Of a DNA stretch of 64,000 nucleotides, positions 9,601 to 17,422 are shown piece after piece. Source of the stretch: Occultella glacieicola (GTDB lineage: Bacteria; Actinomycetota; Actinomycetes; Actinomycetales; Beutenbergiaceae); the NCBI RefSeq assembly GCF_004353825.1, contig NZ_SMNA01000003.1:479125-543124 (forward strand), read 5' to 3'. Below the pieces are notes generated by a model. The model searched no databases and was not told the DNA's origin. It saw nothing but the letters and a program-made list of their open reading frames with translations. Made by a program: the position numbers and the translations under genes. Every line of letters begins with the position of its first letter. Position 1 is the first letter of the stretch.

Positions 9601-10320
9601 CCGATGTCCCGCGAGCCGGGCCCGACGGGAGAGGTCCCGTCCGTCCAGGAATGGTCCGAGAGCCGGGTCCGGACCACGCAGTTGCCGCCACACGGCCGCA
9701 TCGATCAGCATGCCGGCCGTGCCGACGGCGTAGATGTCCTCGCGGCCGTCGTGCTGCCCCTGATCGACCTCGCCGTCCTCGATGCCGGTGAAACGCTGGC
9801 CGTCGAACGTTGCGCTGACACCCACGGAGATCAGCCGGTCGGGCTCGTCCCAGTCCACCTGCTTGGCGCCGGCGATCGCGATCGCCCGGCTCCCCTCGAC
9901 GGCACCGAGGAGCTCGGCCAGGGCCCCGGGCTCCGGTGCCGAGTCGTCGTGGAGCAGCCACAGCCACCGGCGTGCGCGGGCGGCCGCCACGGTCGGATCG
10001 CCCTCGGCCGGGCCGAGCCCTCCCTCGGCCAGGGCGCGCCGCACGGCCGCGCCGAAGGTCCGCGCACCCGCCGTCGGAACGATCGTGAAACCTTCCGGCG
10101 CCAGGCCCGCCTCGCTCGCGGCGTCGCGCATTGCGGTGGAGTCGGCAGCGGCCCTCGACCCGAGCGCCGCGATCAGGATGTGGTCGGGTTGCGTGCGCTG
10201 GGCCGCCAGAGCGGCCAGCGTGGTCGGCAGGTACGGGGAGTCCGCCGCGCCCACCACGACGGCGAGCGTGTTCCAGGCTGGAGTGGTGGTGGTGTGATCG
10301 TCCGCGGCGTCGGCCTTCAT
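6619..10320 (-). CDS. Very large membrane glycosyltransferase, GT2 domain plus many TM segments (1233 aa)
   Basis: Residues ~15-270 form a GT2 domain: LAVVVGAADSPYLPTTLAAL, the acidic metal site WLLHDDSAPEPGAL at about 114-127, GTAGMLIDAAVW and GPFLDGRDLSRRARLAGHRV. Beyond ~300 there are roughly ten or more hydrophobic segments up to the last one (VVTIVILTLTVLLALPTRR), with a hydrophilic Glu/Asp-rich cytosolic-type insert around residues 600-670 and a large extracytoplasmic stretch before the final helix. It probably builds or exports a cell-envelope polysaccharide. I chose ATG at 10320; an in-frame TTG at 10356 overlapping the whiB2 stop is possible but weaker. The whiB2, giant GT and DUF5719 order is a known actinobacterial cassette. 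Confidence 0.88.
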   Translation of the reverse strand: MKADAADDHTTTTPAWNTLAVVVGAADSPYLPTTLAALAAQRTQPDHILIAALGSRAAADSTAMRDAASEAGLAPEGFTIVPTAGARTFGAAVRRALAEGGLGPAEGDPTVAAARARRWLWLLHDDSAPEPGALAELLGAVEGSRAIAIAGAKQVDWDEPDRLISVGVSATFDGQRFTGIEDGEVDQGQHDGREDIYAVGTAGMLIDAAVWRQLRGPDPALGPFLDGRDLSRRARLAGHRVVVVPGAVVRHARSGYFGLREADGSRTLEPRAPEPRHSYRARRQAILHVRLTQVPVVLAPLVALAAIVAAPVRALWRVATKELELAGEEFLAPLGVLAHPRAISAARRRGSATRKLPYRRLRPLQASWWDVVRLRWDRRLQAATERRASRAPSELEMAERAAVALRRRLTLGVVLLLVTALSLLTMAPVAFSGALLGGALAPVDGTFAQIWDAALAPWIGTGDGHAGPPDPFLGILGVLSLLTGGPLGTPMRISIAVLLVAAMPLAALGGWFAAGVATRAVLLRAWAALAWALGPPLLLGLGEGRLGAVIAHLALPFVALGVMRALGLDRRDVIVSGMVGAQRVSPRSSARDGVMSGEAKRARLAALADPEAADPAEVSAEEPTELSDAGGDGSEDPTSEESTAAVRRPVPARAHLGAWDSDEPPVIASNTADGYLAEDEPEAATVVTRTSNIGSLGAAAAAGLAFTIACAGAPALLPAGVLALIVLALALGRRRNLAVGRKRLVLVALPALVVFGPLLSHALATADDGGWRLIFADPGVPFGSDPGPGWLALLGWPAAPTAVQFLGGTAATVVPLIASGTVLAAAVLALFRGAGRARAIRIAWLLVAVGVLTAAVAVRVPVGIGQGAGTDGDVVVHGWAGPGTSLVLLGLLAATLGAVDGLKGSLRQVSFGWRQPAAVVATIVVVVGLVCSATLWTSRVLAERNGTEPAALIRITARTAEPVPALGIEVQQPPQGARVLALTPTADGLDTQLWRGDGPQLTETASAVALAGLVRVESATDPADPEVLDAADADLAELVAALASGSATDAAAALATHAVAVVVVPSAEANASGVLADPTERGRLVALLDSVLGLDRVTENDSGVIWRVNLGEGSTDTSVGRAQVVDDAGTAPVTVPSSGVTAEGRIPVTGTGRTLILAERADPAWRAWIGGQPLRSVEVDWRQAFSIPDGAVGTIEARYEPALHAPWRVVTIVILTLTVLLALPTRRRRLEDT

Positions 10321-10352
10321 ACTGCTTTCACTCGGCGAACGCCGAGACCCGC

Positions 10353-10616
10353 TCAAATCGCTCGGCGCTTGAGCTTGCGACGCTCACGCTCGGACAGACC
10401 GCCCCAGATCCCGAACCGCTCGTCGTGCTCGAGCGCGTACTCCAGGCACTCGACCCGGACCTCGCATGAGACGCAGACCCGCTTGGCCTCCCGGGTCGAC
10501 CCGCCCTTCTCGGGAAAGAAGGCCTCGGGATCGGTCTGCGCGCAGAGCGCCCGCTCCTGCCAGGACAGCGCGCCGTCATCGTCGACGTAGCCGTCCACCG
10601 GGAAAGCGAGTTCCAT
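10353..10616 (-). CDS. whiB2: WhiB-family iron-sulfur transcriptional regulator, WhiB2/WhmD type (87 aa)
   Basis: A [4Fe-4S] regulator needed for septation and cell division in the mycobacterial and Streptomyces relatives. The four cluster cysteines are C25 (RALCAQTDPEAFFPEKGG), C48, C51 and C57 (RVCVSCEVRVEC). The GIWGGLSERERR turn and the basic C-terminus KLKRRAI bind DNA or sigma factor. This motif set and the neighbouring manB region match WhiB2 rather than WhiB1 or WhiB3. I use ATG at 10616 (MELAFPVDG), the length typical of the family; an in-frame GTG at 10682 preceded by GGGGTAAG would add 22 residues and cannot be excluded. Its promoter lies in 10617-10832. Confidence 0.95.
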   Translation of the reverse strand: MELAFPVDGYVDDDGALSWQERALCAQTDPEAFFPEKGGSTREAKRVCVSCEVRVECLEYALEHDERFGIWGGLSERERRKLKRRAI

Positions 10617-10819
10617 GCGTGGGGCCGGGACCGGCTGCGGAATACCGTTGGTGAGCGGACCCTCTCCCAGAATGTTCCACACGGCTTACCCCAATCGTCG
10701 TACATGCCCCTGCTGCCGCGCCCAGTACGGGCGCTTGCATTGAATTACAACCGTGTAACACGCCCGAGTCAAGCCGAGAGGTCGGATCGGTGCCACTCTC
10801 CGGCGTGTCGTACACGGCC

Positions 10820-10825
10820 TACGCT
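10820..10825 (+). promoter_or_regulatory. -10 element TACGCT, probable leaderless start for TIGR03089 gene
   Basis: TACGCT fits the actinobacterial TANNNT -10. Seven bases separate it from ATG 10833, so transcription would begin at or next to that start codon, and no Shine-Dalgarno is present. A clear -35 is not seen. This is the reason I preferred ATG 10833 over the in-frame ATG at 10827. Confidence 0.5.
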
Positions 10826-10832
10826 CATGGGT

Positions 10833-11642
10833 ATGGCTCACGATACGTCCCTCGAATCGGTCGGCGACCTGGTCGAGTTCTGGCAGCGCGTCGACTCGGC
10901 CTCGCCGCGGCTGACCTGGTACGGGGCCGACGGCGAACGCGTTGAACTCTCCGGACGTGTGCTGGCGAACTGGGTCGTCAAGGCGACCAACCTGCTCACC
11001 GAGGAGGCGGTCGCCGGCCCGGGTGTGGTGGTCGGGGTGGATCTGCCGGTGCACTGGCGCGCGCTCGTCTGGTCGCTGGCCACCCTGCAGGCCGGGGCCG
11101 CGGTGAACCTTGCCGGCGAGGGCGGCGCGGATCCGGTCCCGAGAGCCGAGGCCGGCGGCCCGGAGGCGGACACCGTCGTCACGGACCGCCCGGTGGGCGC
11201 GCACCAGCGCGTTCGTGCAGGTGGGAGCGTCATCGCGGTCGCCCTGCCGGCGCTCGCGAGGGCGTTCGAGGGCACCCTCGATCGTGGAGTGATCGACGGC
11301 GCCGCGGACCTGATGACCTACCCCGACGTGCTCGCCCTGCCTCCGGACGTCGATCCTGACGCGCCTGCGGTCGAGGACGCCACGCACGCCGGTCTGCTCG
11401 CCTGGGCGCGGAGGGTGGCGGCTAGCGCTCCGGTCCCCGGTGCCGGCCGGCCAGCGTCGGAGGATCTCCCCGGCTCGCCGACATCCGGACCTCGCGCCCT
11501 GGTGACCGCGACCGATCAACGTGTGGTCCTGGCCACGGCGCTTGCGGTGTGGGCCGAGGGTGGCTCGGTCGTGCTCGTAGCCGGAGAGCGCTCCGACGCC
11601 GAACTCGCCCGGCTCGCCGACGTCGAGACGGCCACCCGGTGA
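10833..11642 (+). CDS. TIGR03089 family protein (269 aa)
   Basis: An actinobacterial protein of unknown role, related to the N-terminal part of AMP-binding (acyl-CoA synthetase) enzymes. It reads SVGDLVEFWQRVDSASPRLTWYG, with WVVKATNLLTEE and VDLPVHWRALVWSLATLQAGA, the last typical of ANL N-domains. No P-loop-like TSGTTGxPK or catalytic C-terminal domain is present, so it is not expected to adenylate. It is a conserved neighbour of whiB2 and manA and is transcribed divergently from whiB2. The gene converges with manA, with 22 bp between the stop codons and a 9-bp inverted repeat there. Confidence 0.88.
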   Translation: MAHDTSLESVGDLVEFWQRVDSASPRLTWYGADGERVELSGRVLANWVVKATNLLTEEAVAGPGVVVGVDLPVHWRALVWSLATLQAGAAVNLAGEGGADPVPRAEAGGPEADTVVTDRPVGAHQRVRAGGSVIAVALPALARAFEGTLDRGVIDGAADLMTYPDVLALPPDVDPDAPAVEDATHAGLLAWARRVAASAPVPGAGRPASEDLPGSPTSGPRALVTATDQRVVLATALAVWAEGGSVVLVAGERSDAELARLADVETATR

Positions 11643-11647
11643 CGATG

Positions 11648-11682
11648 CAGGCCGGGCGTGTCGCTCAGGGCACCCCGGCCTG
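11648..11682. terminator. Possible bidirectional stem-loop between converging TIGR03089 and manA genes
   Basis: CAGGCCGGG (11648-11656) pairs perfectly with CCCGGCCTG (11674-11682) across a 17-base loop. The right arm overlaps the last manA codons. No U-run follows in either direction, so intrinsic termination is only a suggestion. Confidence 0.35.
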
Positions 11683-12852
11683 AGCCAGGCGCCCCGTTCC
11701 CGAGAGCCGCACCGCACCCTCGTCCGCGGCCACGAACACACACTGTCCGCGGGTCACGGTCAGACCCGCCGGGTCGACGTCGGAGGTCACGGCAACCTCG
11801 CCGTCCAGGCACAACAGCAGGCGCGGCCCGCGGCCGGGGATCCGGCGACGGTGCTCGCCGTCCAGGGTCGCGACCGAGAGCTCGAAGTCGTCGACCGGGG
11901 CGTAGTAGACACCGGTGCACTCGTCGAACATCTCGGGGGCGATCCGGATCGGCGGGGCGGCGACCCAGTCGATGGTCGCCAGGACCTCGGGGATGTCGAC
12001 ACGCTTGGGCGTCAGGCCGGCGCGCAGCACGTTGTCGGAGTTCGCCATGAGTTCGACGGCGAAGCCGCTCAGGTAGGCGTGGACGCCGCCGGCCGGCACG
12101 AACATCGCCTCGCCGGGGTGCAGCGTCACCGGGTTGAGCAGGAGCGCAGCCACCGACCCCGGGTCCCCGGGGTAGGCGGCGGAGAGGTTGGCCACGATCG
12201 TGTCCGTGCGCTCCGAAGGGGAGCGCCCGTCTCCCAACCGGGCCACGCACGCGGCCGCCGTCTCCTCGACGGCGGAGGTTGCGCCGTCGGATCCATGGAC
12301 GAGGAGGTGCGTGAACGCCTCGCGCACGCCGGACGCCGTCGGGCTGGCCTGCAGGTGCCCGCGCATCACCTCGGCGAGCGGGGTGTCCAGTCCCTTCAGG
12401 AGCTCCGCGGCGCGGCGCGGCGCCCGGAACCCGCTGACGGCCTCGAAGTCCGTGAGCGCGTAGACGAGTTCGGGCTTGTGGTTCGCGTCGGCGTAGGTGC
12501 GCAGCAGGGGGTCGACGCCGGCGGCCTGCTCCCGCGCGTGCCCGGCCTGTGCCTGGTTCAGGTCCGGGTGCACCTGCAGCGAGAGCGGCCGCACCGGGGC
12601 GATGACCTTGAGCAGATAGGGCAGCGTCGGCCCGAAGCGGGCGACGATGTCGAGGCCGAGGATCCGGCTCGGGTCGCCGGCCAGGTGGGTGCGCAGCTCG
12701 CCGTCGTCGGCGAGCACCGAGGGCGCGGACGGGTGCGCCCCGAACCAGAGTTCGGCGACCGGTCGGTCGGTCGCCGACGCACCGAGGAACTCCGGGATGA
12801 CGGTGGGCGAGCCCCAGGCGTAGTCGCGGGGCGAGCCGGTGAGGGCCCTCAC
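11665..12852 (-). CDS. manA: Mannose-6-phosphate isomerase, class I (395 aa)
   Basis: Converts fructose-6-phosphate to mannose-6-phosphate, feeding ManB and GDP-mannose. Type I PMI zinc ligands are in place: QVHPD at about residues 93-97 and NHKPE at about 124-128, with the later metal/substrate region FVPAGGVHAYLSGFAVELMANSDNVLRAG around 245-275. The N-terminus YAWGS is family-typical. The GTG start overlaps the stop of the upstream SDR by 4 bp (GTGA), indicating coupling, whereas a longer open frame upstream only shadows the SDR. Full length. Confidence 0.95.
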   Translation of the reverse strand: MRALTGSPRDYAWGSPTVIPEFLGASATDRPVAELWFGAHPSAPSVLADDGELRTHLAGDPSRILGLDIVARFGPTLPYLLKVIAPVRPLSLQVHPDLNQAQAGHAREQAAGVDPLLRTYADANHKPELVYALTDFEAVSGFRAPRRAAELLKGLDTPLAEVMRGHLQASPTASGVREAFTHLLVHGSDGATSAVEETAAACVARLGDGRSPSERTDTIVANLSAAYPGDPGSVAALLLNPVTLHPGEAMFVPAGGVHAYLSGFAVELMANSDNVLRAGLTPKRVDIPEVLATIDWVAAPPIRIAPEMFDECTGVYYAPVDDFELSVATLDGEHRRRIPGRGPRLLLCLDGEVAVTSDVDPAGLTVTRGQCVFVAADEGAVRLSGTGRLAQAGVP

Positions 12853-13913
12853 CTGGTCCCGCTCGGACGCCGGGCCACCTGCGCCGGCGGCAGATGCACC
12901 ACCGGTGCGGTTTCCCGCCCGCCGTCGAGATACCACCGCACCATCGCCTCGAGCCCGTCCGGCAGGGTCACGCTCGGTTCGAATCCGGTCCCCGCCACGC
13001 GGTCGGCCAGGAAGGACGTCTCGGAATCGGAGAGCTTGCGGATCCGAGCGGACGTCACGGGTAGGTTGCGCCCCGTCGCGGCGGCGATCAGATCGAACGG
13101 CTTGGCGGCCAGGAGCGCCGGGGTCAGCGGGATCCGTAGGCCGGGCTGACGGCGCCCGAGGCCGGCGTAGACGGCGGAGACGACCTCCCGCGACATGAGG
13201 TCGGGCTTGTCGACGTAGTTGTAGACCTCGTCCTGACCGTCCGCCACCCTCGACGGTGCAGCCCACAGATGACCGATCGCGTCGACGACGTTCGTGACGT
13301 AGCACATGCTCTTGCGGTTGGTCCCGGGCCCGACCGGCAGGAACCGGCGCCGGTCGATCTGCTGGATCAGCCGGTACACGTTCGCGAAGTTGCGGGGACC
13401 GAACACGACGGCGGGCCGGATGATCAGGGCGCGCCGCCCGGGCCCGGACCGCTGCCAGTCCCGGTACGCGCCCTCCGCGGCGAGCTTGGACCGGCCGTAG
13501 TCGTTGACGGGGGTCGGGGTGCTGGTCTCCGACGGCGGGGTGTCCTGTTCGCCGTAGACGGCCACCGAGGAGTAGAAGCACAGGTTGGTGATCCCGTGAT
13601 GATCCATCGCGGCGCAGACGGCGCGGGCGCCGCCGACGTTCACGGACTCGAAGGTCGAGGTGGTGATCCCGAAGTCGTGGTGTGCGGCCGCCAGATTCAG
13701 CACGGCGGTGCAATCCGTCATCGCCTCGATGAGCGCGTCGACGTCCCGCACGTCCCCGATCTGGGTCGGCGCGTCGGCGTGCGGGTCCTCGTACAGGTCG
13801 AACCGCACGAACTCGACGCCGAGCCGGTCGAACATCGGCGCGAGGTGCGATCCGACGAAGCCCGAGGCCCCCAGCACGAGTACGCGGTCGGCAGAGGTGA
13901 GGACGTTCTCCAC
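12849..13913 (-). CDS. NAD-dependent epimerase/dehydratase, extended SDR acting on a nucleotide sugar (354 aa)
   Basis: Rossmann dinucleotide site VLVLGASGFVGSH at residues 11-23, NLAAAHHD at 73-80, active-site YSSVAVYGE at 114-122 and the catalytic pair Y139/K143 (YGRSK). The C-terminal third carries IIRPAVVFGPRNFANVY. It most resembles UDP-glucose 4-epimerase or GDP-mannose dehydratase-like SDRs; the substrate cannot be read from sequence. GTG at 13913 is preceded by GGAAGGATCC at a suitable distance. It is coupled to manA by the 4-bp overlap, which suggests a role in the same hexose supply. It lies divergent from the GT2 at 14101. Confidence 0.85.
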   Translation of the reverse strand: MENVLTSADRVLVLGASGFVGSHLAPMFDRLGVEFVRFDLYEDPHADAPTQIGDVRDVDALIEAMTDCTAVLNLAAAHHDFGITTSTFESVNVGGARAVCAAMDHHGITNLCFYSSVAVYGEQDTPPSETSTPTPVNDYGRSKLAAEGAYRDWQRSGPGRRALIIRPAVVFGPRNFANVYRLIQQIDRRRFLPVGPGTNRKSMCYVTNVVDAIGHLWAAPSRVADGQDEVYNYVDKPDLMSREVVSAVYAGLGRRQPGLRIPLTPALLAAKPFDLIAAATGRNLPVTSARIRKLSDSETSFLADRVAGTGFEPSVTLPDGLEAMVRWYLDGGRETAPVVHLPPAQVARRPSGTR

Positions 13914-14100
13914 GCGGGCGGGATCCTTCCGGTCGGTCGACAGTCCCCCACCATTATGGGGCCGAACCCGCTCCCGTTCGGCCCGCCCGGCGGTCGGCAC
14001 CGGACCACAGCAGATCTGCGGCTATCGTGAGGGGCGCCGTACTCCCGCACACTCCCCCTGAGGACTCGAATCCCCGGAGGTCCCGATTCTCGTCTCGGTC

Positions 14101-14856
14101 GTGATGCCCGCGCGCAACGCCTCGGCCACCGTGGGCGCTGCCATCGGCTCCGTGCTCGCCCAGACCCACACGGACTGGGAACTCCTGGTCACCGACGACG
14201 GTTCGAGCGACGCCACCGCTGCAATCCTGGCCGAGGCCGCGGCCGCGGACGAGCGCATCCGGCCGGGTCGCACCGCCGGCCGCAGCGGTGCCGCCGCGGC
14301 ACGCAACGAGGCGATCGGGCGCGCGACGGGTGACTACATCGCATTCCTCGACAGCGACGACCTGTGGCTGCCCACGAAACTGGAGCGACAGCTCGCCTTC
14401 GCCGAGTCCGGCGACGCACCGCTGACGTTCAGCTCGTACTACAAGGTGGCCGCGGACTTCGACGCCGACCCGGCCCGCTGGACACCGAACGACCGGATCG
14501 TCCGCGCCCGGGAGCGACTGGACTACCGGGACATGCTGCAGCAGAACCACATCGGCTGCCTCACCGCCATGTACGACCGGCGTGTCCTGGGCACCAGGTA
14601 CATGCCGGACCTGCGCAAGCGGCAGGACTACGCCCTATGGCTCTCGATCCTGCGTGACGGCGGCGAGGCCCGCGGGCTCACCGAACCGCTCGCGCTGTAC
14701 CGGGACGCCCGGGCCGGGTCGCTCTCGGCGAACAAGCTCTCGCTGGTGCGCTACAACTGGCAGCTCTACCGGGACGTCGAGCGCCTCTCGCTACCGCGAT
14801 CGGTGTGGGCACTGGCCCAGACCACGGTGCGATCGGTGCGCAAGGGCCGGATCTGA
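14101..14856 (+). CDS. Family 2 glycosyltransferase (GT-A), about 251 aa
   Basis: Inverting GT-A enzyme: VMPARNASATVGAAIGSVLAQ, WELLVTDDGSSDATA, and the DXD-type metal site AFLDSDDLWLPTKLERQ at about residues 81-97; the acceptor-side KRQDYALWLSILRDG follows at about 172-186. It probably adds one sugar of the cell-wall polymer from the cytosolic face. GTG 14101 gives a protein that lacks the usual first strand (LVSVV). That strand is encoded just upstream in frame, and the only candidate start with good spacing is an ATT at 14086, 5 bases after GGAGG, so the true N-terminus may be five residues longer. It converges with the dehydrogenase gene. Confidence 0.88.
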   Translation: MMPARNASATVGAAIGSVLAQTHTDWELLVTDDGSSDATAAILAEAAAADERIRPGRTAGRSGAAAARNEAIGRATGDYIAFLDSDDLWLPTKLERQLAFAESGDAPLTFSSYYKVAADFDADPARWTPNDRIVRARERLDYRDMLQQNHIGCLTAMYDRRVLGTRYMPDLRKRQDYALWLSILRDGGEARGLTEPLALYRDARAGSLSANKLSLVRYNWQLYRDVERLSLPRSVWALAQTTVRSVRKGRI

Positions 14857-14898
14857 CCGATCGGCTCGCGGGAGACCCGAGCCGGCGCCGCGATGGGA

Positions 14899-16191
14899 TC
14901 AGGACGTGCCGACGACGATCCGCCGGACGCCGTCCCAGGCCGCCGGGTCGGTCACGTTCCGGCCGTCCACGAGCACCTGGATGCCGGGGAGGTCCGCAGG
15001 GCTGAGACCGGCGTACTCGGGGTGGTCGGCCTGCACGATCGCGGCATCCACGTCGCCCCCGATCTCATAGGCGTCGAAGCCGTAGCCCGCGAGTTCCTCG
15101 GCGGTGTACATCGGGTCGTGCACGAGCACGGTGGCCCCGGCCTCGCGCAGCGCGGCGACGGTCGGGAAGACGCCGGAGAAGGCGGTCTCCTTGACCTTGC
15201 CCCGGTAGGAGGCACCGAGGACCACGACAGTCTTGCCGGACAGCCCGCCCAGGGCACCGCCGGCCAGCCCGACCGTGTAGGCGGGCATGTCCATGTTGGC
15301 CTCGCGGGCGGCGCGCACCACGGTGGCCTGGGGGTCGGTCCACAGGTACAGGCGCGGGTAGACCGGGATGCAGTGCCCTCCGACTGCGATGCCGGGCCGG
15401 TGGATGTGCGAGTACGGCTGCGAGTTCGAGGCCTCGATCACCTGGTAGACGTCGATGCCGTTCTCGGCGGCGAACCGGCCGAACTGGTTCGCGAGGCCGA
15501 TGTTCACGTCGCGGTAGGTGGTCTCGGCGAGCTTCGCCATCTCGGCCGCCTCGGCGCTGCCGAGGTCCCAGACGCCGTTGCCGCGGGGCAGGTCCGGCCG
15601 CTCGTCGAAGTCCAGGACGGCCCGGTAGAACTCGGTCGCCTCCGCGGCGCCGGCTTCGGAGAGGCCACCGACGAGCTTGGGGTACTTGCGCAGATCCTCG
15701 AAGACCCGGCCGGTGAGGACGCGCTCCGGGGAGAACACGAGATGGAAGTCCTTGCCCTCGGAGAGGCCGGAGATCTCCTCGATGAGCGGCTTCCACCTGG
15801 TGCGCGTCGTGCCCACCGGCAGCGTGGTCTCGTAGGAGATCAGGGTGCCCGGCGTCAGATGCTCGGCCAGTGAGCGGGTGGCGGAGTCCATCCACCCGAA
15901 GTCCGGCTCCCAGGTCTCGTCGTTGACGAACAACGGCACGACGATGACGACGGCGTCGCTCCCGGGCACCGCGTCGGCGTAGTCGGCCGTGGCGCGCAGG
16001 GTGCCGTCCGCGGTGGTCTCGGCGATCTTATGCGCGAGGTGCGCCTCACCCGGGAACGGCTCGGTGCCGGCGTTCACGAGATCCACGACGTTCTGATTGA
16101 CGTCGACCCCGACGACCTCGTGACCCTTGCTGGCGAACTGCACGGCCAGCGGGAGTCCGATCTTGCCCAGCGCAACGACGGTGATCTTCAC
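14899..16191 (-). CDS. UDP-N-acetyl-hexosamine 6-dehydrogenase (WbpA/WecC-type nucleotide sugar dehydrogenase, 430 aa)
   Basis: NAD-dependent four-electron oxidation of the C6 hydroxyl of a UDP-HexNAc to a uronic acid. Visible parts: N-terminal Rossmann VVALGKIGLPLAVQFASKG, NAGTEPFPGEAHL, PVGTTR, FSPERVLTGRVFEDL, KLAETTYRDVNIGLANQF and the catalytic cysteine loop GGHCIPVYP, then the C-terminal UDP-binding Rossmann VVLGASYRGKVKET and LVDGRNV. The GTG at 16191, with GAGGA seven bases upstream, is preferred to ATG 16203, which has no ribosome site. It is divergent from the UDP-GlcNAc epimerase. With the three enzymes at 17.4-20.1 kb it forms a WbpA-B-E-D pathway; UDP-GlcNAc rather than UDP-ManNAc as substrate is inferred from that context. 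Confidence 0.9.
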   Translation of the reverse strand: MKITVVALGKIGLPLAVQFASKGHEVVGVDVNQNVVDLVNAGTEPFPGEAHLAHKIAETTADGTLRATADYADAVPGSDAVVIVVPLFVNDETWEPDFGWMDSATRSLAEHLTPGTLISYETTLPVGTTRTRWKPLIEEISGLSEGKDFHLVFSPERVLTGRVFEDLRKYPKLVGGLSEAGAAEATEFYRAVLDFDERPDLPRGNGVWDLGSAEAAEMAKLAETTYRDVNIGLANQFGRFAAENGIDVYQVIEASNSQPYSHIHRPGIAVGGHCIPVYPRLYLWTDPQATVVRAAREANMDMPAYTVGLAGGALGGLSGKTVVVLGASYRGKVKETAFSGVFPTVAALREAGATVLVHDPMYTAEELAGYGFDAYEIGGDVDAAIVQADHPEYAGLSPADLPGIQVLVDGRNVTDPAAWDGVRRIVVGTS

Positions 16192-16292
16192 GTGTGTCCT
16201 CATCCGGTAGGGAAGGCGACTGAATTGCCCGCTGTATAGGCTACCGGTGCCGTCCGGTGCGGACGGCTCCCCACACGTGAGGTCGCGATCAC

Positions 16293-17357
16293 ATGAAGGT
16301 CCTGTCCGTCGTCGGCGCCCGGCCGCAGTTCGTCAAGCTCGCCCCGATCGCGGAAGCGTTCGCCGGCTCGGACGACCAGCACGTGATCGTGCACACCGGA
16401 CAGCACTACGACGCGGCCATGTCCGACGTGTTCTTCGCCGACCTGGCGATCCCGTCGCCGGACGTGCATCTGGGGGTCGGCTCGGGCAGCCACGGGGTGC
16501 AGACCGGCACCATGCTGGCGGCGATGGACGCGGTCCTCGACGAGCACCGGCCCGACTGGGTCCTCGTCTACGGCGACACCAACTCCACGCTCGCCGGAGC
16601 GGTCTCAGCCGTCAAGATGCACCTGCCGGTCGCCCACCTGGAGGCCGGCCTGCGCTCGTTCAACCGGGCGATGCCCGAGGAGCACAACCGGGTCCTCACC
16701 GACCACGCGGCCGACCTGCTGCTCGCCCCGACCGAGGTCGCCATGGGGCACCTCACCGACGAGGGACTGGCCGCGCGCAGCGTGCTCGTGGGTGACGTGA
16801 TGACCGACGTGTGCTTCCGGGTGCGCGACGCCGTCGCGGGCACGCCGCCGGACCTGCCCGACGGCGTCCGTCCTGGCGGGTACGTCGTGTCCACCATCCA
16901 CCGGGCCGAGAACACCGACGACCCCGATCGCCTGCGGGCGATCGTCGACGCGCTCGCCGGTGCGGGCACTCCGGTGCTGCTCCTCGCGCACCCCCGTCTG
17001 GTGGCGCGTTGCGCCGAGTTCGGAATCGACCTCGGGGCCGCGGAGACGTTGCACACGGCCGCCCCGCTGCCCTACCCGCAGATGGTCCAGGCCGTCGCCC
17101 ACAGCGCCGGGGTTGTCACCGACTCCGGTGGGCTGCAGAAGGAGGCGTTCCTGCTCGGCCGGCCCTGCACCACGCTGCGCACCGAGACCGAGTGGGTGGA
17201 GACGCTCGCCGACGGGTGGAACGTGCTGCTGCCGGGCCTCGAGGGCCTCGCCGACCTCGCCGCGCGGCAAGCACCGTCGGCCCCTCAGGAGTCGCCGTAC
17301 GGTGACGGGCGGGCGGCCTCTGCCGTGTTGGCCGCTCTGCGGGCTGCGCACCCTTAA
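16293..17357 (+). CDS. wecB: Non-hydrolysing UDP-N-acetylglucosamine 2-epimerase (354 aa)
   Basis: Catalyses C2 epimerisation of UDP-GlcNAc or a UDP-GlcNAc-derived uronate. Family marks are SVVGARPQFVKLAPI at the N-terminus, HTGQHYD, VYGDTNSTLAGA, HLEAGLRSFNRAMPEEHNR at about residues 113-131, STIHRAENTDD at about 200-210 and TDSGGLQKEAFLLGRP at about 275-290. ATG 16293 is unambiguous. It could be WecB (UDP-GlcNAc to UDP-ManNAc) or WbpI/WlbD (acting on UDP-GlcNAc(3NAc)A); the presence of the complete 3-amino-sugar enzyme set next door favours the second. It is followed by a perfect 13-bp stem-loop. Confidence 0.93.
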   Translation: MKVLSVVGARPQFVKLAPIAEAFAGSDDQHVIVHTGQHYDAAMSDVFFADLAIPSPDVHLGVGSGSHGVQTGTMLAAMDAVLDEHRPDWVLVYGDTNSTLAGAVSAVKMHLPVAHLEAGLRSFNRAMPEEHNRVLTDHAADLLLAPTEVAMGHLTDEGLAARSVLVGDVMTDVCFRVRDAVAGTPPDLPDGVRPGGYVVSTIHRAENTDDPDRLRAIVDALAGAGTPVLLLAHPRLVARCAEFGIDLGAAETLHTAAPLPYPQMVQAVAHSAGVVTDSGGLQKEAFLLGRPCTTLRTETEWVETLADGWNVLLPGLEGLADLAARQAPSAPQESPYGDGRAASAVLAALRAAHP

Positions 17358-17367
17358 GGAGACGACG

Positions 17368-17404
17368 GCGGCCCGGCACCCACCGTAGGTAGGTGCCGGG
17401 CCGC
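17368..17404. terminator. Strong bidirectional hairpin terminator between converging genes
   Basis: GCGGCCCGGCACC (17368-17380) pairs perfectly with GGTGCCGGGCCGC (17392-17404) across an 11-base loop. It sits exactly between the stops of the UDP-GlcNAc epimerase (+) and the Gfo/Idh/MocA gene (-), where a bidirectional terminator is expected. There is no U-tract, as is common in actinobacterial terminators. Confidence 0.75.
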
Positions 17405-17422
17405 TCTCGTCGGCTTCGGTGC

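Noticed and set aside
12853..13713. N-terminal extension of ManA across the SDR gene
   Set aside because: The upstream frame is a high-GC shadow (no YAWGS-like start there); the GTGA overlap at 12852 and the SDR gene itself use this DNA.
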